A stretch of DNA of 64,000 nucleotides, taken from positions 10,492 through 74,491 of the forward strand of contig NZ_JOHO01000033.1 in the NCBI RefSeq assembly GCF_000719705.1, given 5' to 3'. The stretch comes from Streptomyces sp. NRRL S-350 (GTDB lineage Bacteria > Actinomycetota > Actinomycetes > Streptomycetales > Streptomycetaceae). Both the position numbers and the translations under genes were made by a program. Below the pieces are notes generated by a model that saw only the letters and a list, made by a program, of their open reading frames with translations, was not told where the DNA came from and searched no databases. Of this stretch, positions 1 to 11,616 are shown piece after piece; the stretch's first letter is position 1; each line of letters begins with the position of its first letter.

Positions 1-26
1 GCCACCGGCCGGGGGCATTCAGGCCC

Positions 27-47
27 GGGCCCGGGCGGCCCGGGCCC
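27..47. terminator. GC-rich inverted repeat at left edge, possible terminator
   Basis: Ten-base arms GGGCCCGGGC and GCCCGGGCCC separated by one base form a self-complementary element just before the first gene. It may end a transcript coming from outside the window. The sequence is so GC-rich that chance palindromes are common, so this is weak. Confidence 0.25.
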
Positions 48-113
48 ACCGGCCGTGAACGGGGGTGCGACGCCGGGTGCGAATCCGGCCCCCACGACCG
101 GGCCCGGAGGTCG

Positions 114-119
114 TAGGCT
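114..119 (+). promoter_or_regulatory. -10 box TAGGCT of the phosphatase gene, likely leaderless
   Basis: TAGGCT matches the streptomycete -10 consensus TAGRRT well and ends 7 bases before the ATG at 127. That spacing puts the transcription start on or next to the start codon. No ribosome-binding site is present between the box and the ATG. No good -35 box is visible. Confidence 0.45.
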
Positions 120-126
120 GAACCCC

Positions 127-819
127 ATGCCCACCCTGCTGCTCGTCCGTCACGGCCGCTCGACCGCGAACACCGCCGGAATCCTGGCCGGTTGGTCGCC
201 CGGCGTGGACCTCGACGACACCGGGCGCGAGCAGGCCGCCGCGCTGGCCGGCCGCCTGGCCGCCGTCCCGCTGGCGCAGGCCGTCAGCAGCCCGCTGGAG
301 CGCTGCCGCCAGACGCTGGAGCCGCTGCTGGCCGTCCGGCCCGAGCTGGGCCCGCCGGCCGAGGACGAGCGGCTGGGGGAGTGCCACTACGGCGAGTGGA
401 CCGGCCGTCCGCTGGCCGAGCTGGCCAAGGAGCCGCTCTGGCGCACGGTGCAGGACCACGCCGCCGCCGCGGCCTTCCCCGGCGGTGAGTCGCTGCGCGA
501 GCTGAGCCACCGCACGGTGGACGCGGTGCGCGAATGGAACGGGAAGATCGCCGCCGAGCACGGCGAGGACGCGGTCTGGCTCGCCTGCTCGCACGGGGAC
601 GTGATCAAGGCGGTGGTGGCCGACGCGCTAGGCCTGCACCTCGACCACTTCCAGCGGATCAGCGTCGAGCCTTGTTCGGTCACCGTGATCCGCTACACCC
701 CGCAGCGGCCCTTCGTCCTGAGGATGGGCGACACCGGCGACCTCTCCTCGCTGGTGCCGAGGGCCGGCACGGCCCCGGCCACCCCGGCGGGCGACGCGGT
801 GGTCGGCGGCACCGCCTAG
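127..819 (+). CDS. Histidine-phosphatase-superfamily protein, MSMEG_4193-like phosphomutase family
   Basis: A 230-residue cytosolic protein of the histidine phosphatase (phosphoglycerate mutase-like) fold. The RHG signature is at residues 8-10, so His9 is the expected phosphohistidine nucleophile, and the second core histidine is His156 in SHGD. It fits the actinobacterial MSMEG_4193-like family, which is typically found, as here, just upstream of a DUF3090 gene, a SCO1664-family gene and mshC. The substrate is unknown; the conserved linkage suggests a role related to mycothiol or shared housekeeping. I chose ATG 127 because the RHG motif must sit close to the N-terminus and a -10 box lies 7 bases upstream. 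The C-terminal 30 residues are Ala/Pro/Gly-rich and probably disordered. Confidence 0.85.
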   Translation: MPTLLLVRHGRSTANTAGILAGWSPGVDLDDTGREQAAALAGRLAAVPLAQAVSSPLERCRQTLEPLLAVRPELGPPAEDERLGECHYGEWTGRPLAELAKEPLWRTVQDHAAAAAFPGGESLRELSHRTVDAVREWNGKIAAEHGEDAVWLACSHGDVIKAVVADALGLHLDHFQRISVEPCSVTVIRYTPQRPFVLRMGDTGDLSSLVPRAGTAPATPAGDAVVGGTA

Positions 820-927
820 CGGTCGGCGCCCCTGCGGCGTCCGTCCCGGATGCCGCCGCCCGCGATCCCGCGGTGGCATCCCGCCCGCGGCCGCCGGCTC
901 GGCTCCCCGGCCGGAGCCCGGAGGTCG

Positions 928-933
928 TAGGGT
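928..933 (+). promoter_or_regulatory. -10 box TAGGGT upstream of the DUF3090 gene
   Basis: TAGGGT lies within CCCGGAGGTCGTAGG, a 15-base string that also precedes the phosphatase gene at 104-118. Transcription from here would give a leader of about 65 bases before the GTG at 1006. No convincing -35 hexamer is visible. Confidence 0.35.
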
Positions 934-1005
934 GACTAACGAGTCCGAATACCCGCGATCCCCCTCGGCGGATCCGCGCCGACCGACACGATCCGGAGCG
1001 AGAGC

Positions 1006-1578
1006 GTGCCCCGTCAGGTCTTCTTCTACGACCAGCCCGAACGGTTCGTGGCCGGCACCGTCGGCCAGCCCGGCGCCAGGGCGTTCTACCTGCAGGCCAG
1101 CGCCCGGGGCCGGATCACCAGCGTGCTGCTGGAGAAGACCCAGGTGGCGGCGCTCGCCGAGCGGATCGAGGAGGTCCTGGACGAGGCGCTGCGCCGCAGC
1201 GGCGGCGACGCCGCCATCCCGGCCGCGGCCCCGAAGGACCTGCTCGACACCGCCCCGCTCGATCTGCCGCTGGAGCAGGAGTTCCGGGTCGGCACCATGG
1301 CCCTGGCCTGGGACAGCGTGGACGCCTGCCTGGTGGTCGAGGCGCAGGCGCTGGTCGAGGAGGAGGAAGAGGACGAGGACGCCGCCGCGGTGGTCTTCAC
1401 CGACGACGACAGCGGTCCGGACATGCTGCGGGTGCGGCTGACCGGCGCGATGGCCCGGGTGTTCGCCAAGCGCGCGCTGGACCTGGTCGCGGCCGGCCGC
1501 AAGCCCTGCCCGTTCTGCAACCTGCCGCTCGACCCCGAGGGCCACCTGTGCCCGCGCGCGAACGGTTACCGGCGCTGA
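1006..1578 (+). CDS. DUF3090 family protein
   Basis: A 190-residue protein of the actinobacterial DUF3090 family. Its function is not established. The N-terminus [19 protein letters not shown] is characteristic of the family. An acidic stretch ([10 protein letters not shown]) around residues 111-120 is probably a flexible loop, and the C-terminus carries [17 protein letters not shown] with three cysteines that could bind a metal. The GTG at 1006 is preceded by a purine-rich GGAGCGAGAG. The gene overlaps the next one by 31 bases, so the two are almost certainly translated together. The same trio, phosphatase-DUF3090-SCO1664, precedes mshC in many actinobacteria. Confidence 0.85.
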   Translation: MPRQVFFYDQPERFVAGTVGQPGARAFYLQASARGRITSVLLEKTQVAALAERIEEVLDEALRRSGGDAAIPAAAPKDLLDTAPLDLPLEQEFRVGTMALAWDSVDACLVVEAQALVEEEEEDEDAAAVVFTDDDSGPDMLRVRLTGAMARVFAKRALDLVAAGRKPCPFCNLPLDPEGHLCPRANGYRR

Positions 1579-2420
1579 ACACCGACACCGCGCCCCAGGC
1601 CGACCCGGCGGCGGCGGCCGCGCTCGCCGCCGACGTGCCGACCGCCCTCGCCCTGCTGCGCCAGGGCGAGCTGACCGTGCACGGCCGGCTCACCGACGCC
1701 TCCAACGCCGCGCTGTACTGCACGGTCGCGCACGGTTCGCTGAGCGCGCAGGCGGTCTACAAGCCGGTGGCCGGGGAGCGCCCGCTGTGGGACTTCCCGG
1801 ACGGCACGCTGGCGGGGCGCGAGGTCGCCGCGTACGAGCTGTCCGCCGCGACGGGCTGGGCGCTGATCCCGCCCACAGTCCTGCGCGAGGGCCCGCACGG
1901 GCCCGGCATGGTGCAGTTGTGGGTCGAGCCGGACCCGCAGGCCGAGCCGCTGCTCGCGCTGCAGGATCCGCGCGGCCCGGAGGAGGGCTGGCTGCCGATC
2001 GTCCGGGCCGAGGTCGAGGGCGGGCGCACCGCGCTGCTGGTGCACCACGACGACCGGGGGCTGCGCCGGCTCGCCGTACTGGACGCGGTGCTCAACAACG
2101 CCGACCGCAAGGGCGGCCACCTGATCCCGGCCGCCGACGGCCGGGTGTACGGCATCGACCACGGAGTCACCTTCAACACCGAGGGCAAGCTGCGCACGCT
2201 GCTCTGGGGCTGGGCCGGCGACCCGTTGCCCACCGAGGCGCTGGAGGTGCTGGCCCGGCTGGCCGAGCAGTTGGACGGCGAGCTGGCCGAACGCCTCGCC
2301 CCGCACCTGACGGAGGCCGAGCTGGAGGCCACCCGGGCGCGGGTGGCCGGGCTGCGTGGCTCCGGTCGTCACCCGCTGCCCTCCGAGGACTGGCCCGCGA
2401 TCCCCTGGCCGCCGGTGTAA
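1548..2420 (+). CDS. SCO1664 family protein (kinase-fold-like)
   Basis: A 290-residue protein that matches the SCO1664 family of actinobacteria, distantly related to the PI3/PI4-kinase-like fold. Visible hallmarks are [14 protein letters not shown] (about residues 66-79, a possible nucleotide-binding lysine), the segment [17 protein letters not shown] (an HxxN/DRK-like catalytic loop) and GIDHGVTFN (a possible metal-binding aspartate). The true substrate is unknown. GTG 1548 lies inside the end of the DUF3090 gene and is preceded by CGAGGG; a start slightly downstream cannot be excluded. The C-terminus ends in the family-typical [10 protein letters not shown]. Confidence 0.82.
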   Translation: MPARERLPALNTDTAPQADPAAAAALAADVPTALALLRQGELTVHGRLTDASNAALYCTVAHGSLSAQAVYKPVAGERPLWDFPDGTLAGREVAAYELSAATGWALIPPTVLREGPHGPGMVQLWVEPDPQAEPLLALQDPRGPEEGWLPIVRAEVEGGRTALLVHHDDRGLRRLAVLDAVLNNADRKGGHLIPAADGRVYGIDHGVTFNTEGKLRTLLWGWAGDPLPTEALEVLARLAEQLDGELAERLAPHLTEAELEATRARVAGLRGSGRHPLPSEDWPAIPWPPV

Positions 2421-2605
2421 CAGGCGAGTCGGGGGTCCGGGCCTGCCCCCGCAGCTCGCCCGTTCCCGGACGGCGGGGGTCGATCCGGCGCCGTACCCGG
2501 GTGCATTACCAGTCGCGAAGCGGTCAGGCAACGACAGGAAGCGAATCCAGTCGATCTTGTGCACTGGTTAGGCTTCCAAATGTTCGCAAGGTTAAAGTTG
2601 TTTCC

Positions 2606-3835
2606 ATGCATGCCTGGCCCGCCTCCGAGGTTCCCACCCTGCCTGGTCAGGGTCTCCCCCTTCGTATCCACGACACCGCAGCGGGCACGGTCCGGGAGGT
2701 CGTGCCGCAGGACGGCACCGGCCGGATCTACGTCTGCGGCATCACCCCCTACGACGCGACCCACCTGGGCCACGCCGCCACCTACAACGCGTTCGACCTG
2801 GTCCAGCGCGTCTGGAAGGACGCCGGCCACGACGTCCTCTACGTCCAGAACGTCACCGACGTCGACGACCCGCTGCTGCAGCGCGCCGTCGAGACCGGCC
2901 AGGACTGGACCGCACTGGCCGAGCGCGAGACGGCCCTGTTCCGCGAGGACATGACCGCGCTGCGCATGCTCCCCCCGGCCCACTACGTCGGCGCCGTCGA
3001 GTCGATCCCGTGGATCGTCCCGATCGTCCGGAAACTGCTGGCCTCCGGCGCCGCCTACCGGGTCGACGGCGACATCTACTTCTCGGTCGACGCGGACCCG
3101 CACTTCGGCGAGGTCTCCGGCCTCACCCGCGAGGCCATGCGCCCCGTCTTCGCCGAGCGCGGCGGCGACCCGGACCGCCCGGGCAAGCGGAACCCGCTGG
3201 ACGCCCTGCTCTGGCTGGCCGCCCGCCCGGGCGAGCCCGCCTGGGACACCGAACTCGGCCACGGCCGCCCCGGTTGGCACATCGAGTGCGTCGCCATCGC
3301 GCTGCAGTACCTCGGCATGTCCTTCGACATCCAGGGCGGCGGCAGCGACCTCTCCTTCCCGCACCACGAGATGGGCGCCGCGCACGCCCAGGTCGCCACC
3401 GGCACCCACCCGTACGCCCAGGCGTACGTGCACGCCGGCATGGTCGCCCTGGACGGCCAGAAGATGTCCAAGTCCCGGGGCAACCTGGTCTTCGTCTCGG
3501 CGCTGCGCCGCGAGGGCGTGGACCCGGCGGCGATCCGCCTGGCGCTGCTCTCGAACCACTACCGCGCCGACTGGGAGTGGACCAAGGACGTCCTGGACGA
3601 GGCCGTCGAGCGCCTCGCCCGCTGGCGCGCCGCGGTCTCCCGGCCGGACGGCCCGGCAGCCGAGCAACTGCTCGCCGAGGTCCGCACGGCGCTCGCGAAC
3701 GACCTGGACGCGCCGGCCGCACTGGCCGCCGTGGACCGCTGGGCGGCGCAGCAGGACGCCGACGGCGGCACCGACATCGGCGCGCCCGGCCTGGTGACCC
3801 GCACCGTGGACGCCCTGCTCGGCGTCGCCCTGTAG
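2606..3835 (+). CDS. mshC: L-cysteine:1D-myo-inosityl 2-amino-2-deoxy-alpha-D-glucopyranoside ligase
   Basis: A 409-residue ATP-dependent ligase that joins cysteine to GlcN-Ins, the third step of mycothiol biosynthesis. It is a class I cysteinyl-tRNA-synthetase paralogue. The zinc-ligand segment [15 protein letters not shown] is at residues 42-56 (Cys44, HLGH 53-56 as the HIGH motif). [10 protein letters not shown] and [11 protein letters not shown] supply further zinc and substrate contacts, and KMSKS is at 286-290. The protein ends soon after the KMSKS helical bundle and lacks the longer tRNA-binding C-terminus of CysS, which separates MshC from CysS. ATG 2606 is chosen because [10 protein letters not shown] is the family start; a second ATG at 2610 is out of frame. 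It ends at a strong bidirectional hairpin. Confidence 0.95.
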   Translation: MHAWPASEVPTLPGQGLPLRIHDTAAGTVREVVPQDGTGRIYVCGITPYDATHLGHAATYNAFDLVQRVWKDAGHDVLYVQNVTDVDDPLLQRAVETGQDWTALAERETALFREDMTALRMLPPAHYVGAVESIPWIVPIVRKLLASGAAYRVDGDIYFSVDADPHFGEVSGLTREAMRPVFAERGGDPDRPGKRNPLDALLWLAARPGEPAWDTELGHGRPGWHIECVAIALQYLGMSFDIQGGGSDLSFPHHEMGAAHAQVATGTHPYAQAYVHAGMVALDGQKMSKSRGNLVFVSALRREGVDPAAIRLALLSNHYRADWEWTKDVLDEAVERLARWRAAVSRPDGPAAEQLLAEVRTALANDLDAPAALAAVDRWAAQQDADGGTDIGAPGLVTRTVDALLGVAL

Positions 3836-3879
3836 TCCGGCCGCAGCCGGTCGCAGTCCCGCTCCGACCCCGTAAGGCA

Positions 3880-3923
3880 ACGCCGGAGGGCGCCAGGACA
3901 ACCGTCCCGGCGCCCTCCGGCGT
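3880..3923. terminator. Bidirectional terminator between mshC and the PAC2 gene
   Basis: A perfect 15-bp stem (arms 3880-3894 and 3909-3923, core CGCCGGAGGGCGCC) with a 14-base loop lies between the converging ends of mshC and the PAC2 gene. There is no long T-tract, as is usual in high-GC actinobacteria. Confidence 0.7.
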
Positions 3924-3934
3924 CACGTCGACTG

Positions 3935-4888
3935 CTACTCCTCCTCGGGCCCGTCCTGGCTCTCCCGGGCCGGGCCCGGCGACTCCGGCTCGGCCGGCCG
4001 CTCCGCCGTGGCGTGCCCGGACACCGGCTTCTCGCCCGTCGGCCCGACGTTCTCCCGGCGGCGCAGGTAGCGCTCGAACTCGCGGGCGATGGCGTCGCCG
4101 GAGGCCTCCGGCAGCTCCGCGGTGTCCTGCGCCTCCTCCAGCTGCTGGACGTACTCGGCGACCTCGCTGTCCTCGGCGGCCAGCTGGTCCACGCCCAGCT
4201 GCCAGGCCCGGGCGTCCTCGCCGAGCTCGCCCGGCGGGATGCGCAGGTCCAGCAGGTCCTCCAGCTTGTTGACCAGCGCCAGCGTGGCCTTGGGGTTCGG
4301 CGGCTGCGAGACGTAGTGCGGCACCGCCGCCCAGAGCGTCACGGCCGGGACGCCGGCGTGCGTGCAGGCCTCCTGGAGCACGCCGACGATGCCGGTGGGG
4401 CCCTCGTAGCGGCTCTCCTCCAGGTCCAGCCGGCGGGCCAGTTCCGGGTCCGAGGTGACTCCGCTGACCGGCACCGGGCGGCTGTGCGGGGTGTCGCCGA
4501 GCAGCGCGCCCAGGATCACCACCAGCTCGATGCCCAGCTCGTGCGCGAAGCCCAGCAGCTCGTTGCAGAACGAGCGCCAGCGCATGCTCGGCTCGATGCC
4601 CCGGACCAGCACGACGTCCCGGGTGGCCGGCTCGGTCACCCGGATCACCGAGAGCCGGGTGGTCGGCCAGGTGATCCGTCGGATGCCGCCGTCCAGCCAG
4701 ACCGTGGGCCGGTTGACCTGGAAGTCGTAGTAGTCCTCGGCGTCCAGGGCGGCGATCACCTTGCCGCCCCACGTCTCGTCCAGGTGAGCCAGGGCTGCGG
4801 AGGCGGCGTCGCCCGCGTCGTTCCAGCCCTCGAAGGCGCAGACCATCACCGGGTCGATCAACTCGGGAACATCTTCCAACTCGATCAC
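3935..4888 (-). CDS. PAC2 family protein (proteasome assembly chaperone-like)
   Basis: A 317-residue protein of the PAC2 family, named after a eukaryotic/archaeal proteasome assembly chaperone. The bacterial role is unproven. The family signature ELIDPVMVCAFEGWNDAGDA begins near residue 7. ILGALLGDTPHSRPVPV and GIVGVLQEACTHAGVPAVTLWAAVPHYV are also family-typical. The C-terminal 90 residues are acidic and Glu-rich. I chose GTG 4888 because GGAGGGAGA lies about 9 bases upstream and the family signature follows directly; longer in-frame starts (up to 5305) give a low-complexity extension. The proteasome genes themselves are 14 kb away, so any link is suggestive only. Confidence 0.85.
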   Translation of the reverse strand: MIELEDVPELIDPVMVCAFEGWNDAGDAASAALAHLDETWGGKVIAALDAEDYYDFQVNRPTVWLDGGIRRITWPTTRLSVIRVTEPATRDVVLVRGIEPSMRWRSFCNELLGFAHELGIELVVILGALLGDTPHSRPVPVSGVTSDPELARRLDLEESRYEGPTGIVGVLQEACTHAGVPAVTLWAAVPHYVSQPPNPKATLALVNKLEDLLDLRIPPGELGEDARAWQLGVDQLAAEDSEVAEYVQQLEEAQDTAELPEASGDAIAREFERYLRRRENVGPTGEKPVSGHATAERPAEPESPGPARESQDGPEEE

Positions 4889-5244
4889 CCAGCGTCTCCC
4901 TCCGGTCGGCGGCAGGTCCGGTGCCGCCCCGGCTGGTTTGCCGAGGCGCCGACGGGCCGGCTGCCGACTGTCGAACCTCTCGTCTCCCATGGAACGCCTC
5001 GCCCCATGGTCCCTACCTGCCCAGCCTACGGGCTTTGATGCGCGCCGCGGCCGGGCACCGGGACAGTCTGGGGGAGCCGGCCGCCCCGATCCAGCGGATA
5101 TCGCGACGGCCCGGCCTGACGCCGCGTCAGGCGCCGCCCCGGGTGCGGACCGTGTCCGGCCGGCAGCGCGGCGCGACGGCGTGCCGCCGAGGCCCGGCGG
5201 CGCGATGATGAACAGGCGGGGGCCGGGTGGAAGGGGCCGGACCG
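4889..5244. other. Divergent intergenic region, no gene seen
   Basis: This 356-base stretch separates the divergent PAC2 and SRPBCC genes and must contain both promoters. I see the PAC2 ribosome-binding site next to 4888 and no other convincing element. The open frames through it are compositional shadows with Arg/Pro-rich translations. Confidence 0.5.
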
Positions 5245-5766
5245 ATGGACCGATGGCTGTGGACCGGCGCGGGCGCCGGTGTGGCCGTGGCGGCCGCCGC
5301 CGCACTGGTGGCGGCGGACCGGGCCGGGCGGAGGCTCCCGGTGGAGCACATCACCGAGGGCGGCCTGGAACTCTCCCAGCCGCCCGGCGCGGTCTGGGAG
5401 GTGCTGACGGACATCGACCTCTACCCGGCCTGGCGCCCGGGCCTCACCCACGTCGAACGGCTGCCCGCCACGGCCGGCGGCCGGGCGCGCTGGCGCGAGT
5501 ACGACCGGCACGGACACACCACGTACGAGGTGGTGGCGAGCGAGCCCCCGCACCGGCTGGTCACCGGCATCGCCGACCCGGACCTCCCCTACGGCGGCAC
5601 CTGGACGTTCCGGCTCACCCCGGCCGGGCCGGGCTGCTCGCTGACCGTCACCGAGCGCGGCGAGGTCCGCCGGCCGCTGTACCGGGCCGTCTCGCACTAC
5701 CTGGTGGGCGAGGACGCCGCCGTCCACCGCTACCTGCGCGCCCTGGCCCACCGGATGGCCGCCTAG
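5245..5766 (+). CDS. SRPBCC (START/Bet v 1-like) family protein with N-terminal membrane anchor
   Basis: A 173-residue protein. Residues 1-25 form an N-terminal hydrophobic segment (WTGAGAGVAVAAAAALVA), so it is probably tethered to the membrane. The rest is a helix-grip SRPBCC domain, with VWEVLTDIDLYPAWRPGLTHVERLP as the opening strand-helix signature and a C-terminal helix (LVGEDAAVHRYLRALAHRMA) that would close the hydrophobic cavity. Members bind lipids or other hydrophobic ligands; the ligand here is unknown. ATG 5245 is preceded by GGAAGGGG at suitable spacing; a GTG at 5227 is less favoured. It converges on the next gene with only 28 bases between stops. Confidence 0.75.
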   Translation: MDRWLWTGAGAGVAVAAAAALVAADRAGRRLPVEHITEGGLELSQPPGAVWEVLTDIDLYPAWRPGLTHVERLPATAGGRARWREYDRHGHTTYEVVASEPPHRLVTGIADPDLPYGGTWTFRLTPAGPGCSLTVTERGEVRRPLYRAVSHYLVGEDAAVHRYLRALAHRMAA

Positions 5767-5794
5767 CAGGGCGGCGGGGCAGCGGCCCCGGACC

Positions 5795-6895
5795 TCAGGA
5801 GCCGCGGACGTCCACCCAGCCGCCGCGGTACGCCGCCCAGTTCTCGGGCGTCGAGGCGAAGTCCACGTAGAGTGCGACGCCGAAGTTCGCCCGCCGCAGG
5901 TCCTGCCGGCCCAGGCCCAGCCGGACGCCGCGCACGGCGGCGTCGACGGTCTCCGCGTCACCCCGGTGGCCCCACTTGTCGTCCCAGTAGAACGGCAGGC
6001 CGATCAGCAGGTCCACGTCGGCCGGGGTGGCCCGCAGGGCGAGCTCGGTCTGCTGGGCGACGTATCCGCCGTACAGCGGCTCGGTCGGCATCGAGGTGTC
6101 GTAGGTCATCGCGGCGATCTGGTCGACCCGCCGGGCGGTCGCGGCGAAGTAGTCCCGGTCCCACCACTTGCCGTGGCCGGTGAGCAGGATGCCGGCCGTG
6201 TGCAGGCCCGGGACCGGGTCGATCTGCGGGGCGGCCACCGAGAGCGCGGCGCCGCGCGCCGCCGTGACCGGGCGGACCTGGTCGAGCAGGGCGAGCCAGC
6301 CGGCCGAGCCGGGGCGGATCGGCTCCATGTCGAAGTGCACGCCGTCGAAGCCGAGGTCCAGCACCTGGCGGGCGGAGGCGGTGACCCGGTCCCGGGTCGG
6401 GGCGTCCTCCAGGTCCAGGCCGTCCTTCTCCGGCTTGACCTCGTCACCCAGCCAGCCCTGCAGCCGTACGCCCGGCAGTTCCCGGTGCACGGTGTCGGTG
6501 AACCAGCGGGCCCGGGGGTGGACGGCGGGCGGCAGCGAGCCGTCGTGCTCCAGCGGGCCGGTGTGCACGTACAGGTCCCGGATGCCGGTGCCGGCCAGTT
6601 GCCGGACGAGCCCGGCCACGTCGGTCTCCGTCCGGCGGCCGTCCACCCAGGCGTGGCCGAGCCAGAGCGCGTCCCGGCCCCTGGTGCGGGCCTCGGCGGC
6701 GGGTTCACCCGCGTAGTGCAACCGGATCGAGACGAACAGCGAGCCGAGCGCGGCGACGGGCACGGCCGCCGCCAGCACCGCCACCAGCAGCGCCCTGCGC
6801 CACCAGGACCAGCCTCGCCAGCGGTCGCGCAGCGCCCGGGCCGGGGCCGCCAGGGCCCCGCCGATCCGCCGCGCGCGGGTCCGGAATCGGGCCAC
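5795..6895 (-). CDS. Membrane-anchored GH18-like TIM-barrel protein
   Basis: A 366-residue protein. Basic residues at 1-30 are followed by one transmembrane segment (about 34-54, RRALLVAVLAAAVPVAALGSLF), so the body faces outward. The soluble part resembles the glycoside hydrolase 18 barrel: LGFDGVHFDMEPIRP corresponds to the DxxDxDxE strand-4 motif with Glu as the possible acid catalyst, and IAAMTYDTSMPTEP and LLIGLPFYWDDKWGHRG resemble later barrel strands. Substrate and activity are unknown, and it could be a peptidoglycan- or sugar-binding pseudoenzyme. It is divergent from metH with a 142-base gap. Confidence 0.65.
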   Translation of the reverse strand: MARFRTRARRIGGALAAPARALRDRWRGWSWWRRALLVAVLAAAVPVAALGSLFVSIRLHYAGEPAAEARTRGRDALWLGHAWVDGRRTETDVAGLVRQLAGTGIRDLYVHTGPLEHDGSLPPAVHPRARWFTDTVHRELPGVRLQGWLGDEVKPEKDGLDLEDAPTRDRVTASARQVLDLGFDGVHFDMEPIRPGSAGWLALLDQVRPVTAARGAALSVAAPQIDPVPGLHTAGILLTGHGKWWDRDYFAATARRVDQIAAMTYDTSMPTEPLYGGYVAQQTELALRATPADVDLLIGLPFYWDDKWGHRGDAETVDAAVRGVRLGLGRQDLRRANFGVALYVDFASTPENWAAYRGGWVDVRGS

Positions 6896-7037
6896 GCGGT
6901 TGCTCCCCCCTTGCGGTCACGGCTCAGGATACGGAATGGGCCCGCAAGCCGACGCGTCGGCCGGATACCCTGACCACGTGCGTGCCCGACCAAGCGGGCG
7001 TGCAAAGCCGACAGCCGTCGCACCAGGGAGAAGCCCC

Positions 7038-10550
<3,513 letters not shown>

Positions 10551-10689
10551 CTCCTGCGTCGCGTTCCGTTCGCTCTTTCCGGACGAAGCGGGCGTATCCT
10601 GGATGATCCTGAACGGGCCGGTCCGCTCACCAGCGGGCCGGCCCGTGCCATCCCCGGGTCCGCCGGGGCCTGCCGGAAGGACGTCCGCC

Positions 10690-11394
10690 ATGACCACCAG
10701 CCCCACCGCCACGCGCATCCTCGACCACGGGGACGACCGCGGTCTGCAGGCGGTGCTGCTGGACATGGACGGCACGCTGGTGGACACCGAGGACTTCTGG
10801 TGGCAGGCCGAGGTCTCGCTCTTCGCCGAGCTGGGCCACGAGCTGGACGAGGCGGACCGCGCGCACGTCGTCGGCGGCCCGATGACCCGGGTGATGGACT
10901 ACCTGGTCGCCCGGACCGGGGTGGACATCGCGCCGGCCGACCTGGGCGTGCTGGTCAACCAGCGCTTCGTGGACCTGCTGGCGGGCGGCGTGCCGCTCAT
11001 GCCCGGTGCCGAACGCCTCCTCAACACCCTTGCCGCGCACGGGATCCCGGCGGCCATGGTGTCCGCCTCGCACCGCCACGTGATCGACATCGTGCTGCGG
11101 TCGCTGGGCGCGCACCACTTCGCCTTCACCATCGGCGGGGACGAGGTGCCGCGCACCAAGCCGTTCCCGGACCCGTACCTGGAGGCGGCCCGCCGGCTGG
11201 GTGCCGAGCCGGCCCGCTGCGTGGTGGTCGAGGACACCCCGACCGGGGTGCGCGCGGGCGAGGCGGCGGGGTGCCCGGTGGTCGCGGTGCCCTCGGTGGC
11301 GCCGATCGAGCCCGCTCCCGGGCGGCTGGTGCTGCCCTCGCTGGAGCGGGTCGACCTCGATCTGCTGCGCTCGCTGGTGGCCTCGCGCGTGTGA
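10690..11394 (+). CDS. HAD-superfamily hydrolase, beta-phosphoglucomutase/phosphatase-like
   Basis: A 234-residue HAD subfamily I phosphatase with a helical cap. Motif I is LLDMDGTLVDTE with Asp25 as nucleophile and Asp27 as acid/base, motif II is the Ser/Thr in AAMVSASHRHV, motif III is the lysine in PRTKPFPDPYL, and motif IV is CVVVEDTPTGVRAG. The layout fits DhaH/PGM-type sugar-phosphate phosphatases; the substrate is unknown. ATG 10690 is preceded by GGAAGGA. A TATCCT at 10595-10600 is a possible -10. The stop is followed by a small palindrome (CTACCGGCCGGTAG). Confidence 0.85.
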   Translation: MTTSPTATRILDHGDDRGLQAVLLDMDGTLVDTEDFWWQAEVSLFAELGHELDEADRAHVVGGPMTRVMDYLVARTGVDIAPADLGVLVNQRFVDLLAGGVPLMPGAERLLNTLAAHGIPAAMVSASHRHVIDIVLRSLGAHHFAFTIGGDEVPRTKPFPDPYLEAARRLGAEPARCVVVEDTPTGVRAGEAAGCPVVAVPSVAPIEPAPGRLVLPSLERVDLDLLRSLVASRV

Positions 11395-11616
11395 TTGTCA
11401 TCTCATTGAAGCCGACCCCTACCGGCCGGTAGGTGGCCGGAAATCCCCTCGGCGGAAGGGGGCGGCGGGAGAAAACGGGCATTGCCTGACATCTCGTCGG
11501 TCGCGCCGTGATGCCCCCGGCCGTCGTGTCCCAAACGTCATCTGCGCGGGTATCGGTCGTGCGTGTTCGATATGGCACGCTACTCGGGTTTCGTGCCACC
11601 GATAAGGACGCGCCCC

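Noticed and set aside
2606..3835. Cysteinyl-tRNA synthetase
   Set aside because: The length of 409 residues, missing C-terminal tRNA-binding domain and the MshC-type N-terminus fit mycothiol ligase.
4889..5305. Longer N-terminus for the PAC2 protein starting near 5305
   Set aside because: The extension is Pro/Arg/Gly low-complexity; GTG 4888 has a strong ribosome-binding site and the family start.
6896..7037. Cobalamin riboswitch upstream of metH
   Set aside because: The leader is only about 140 bases and I cannot find the B12-box core sequence.
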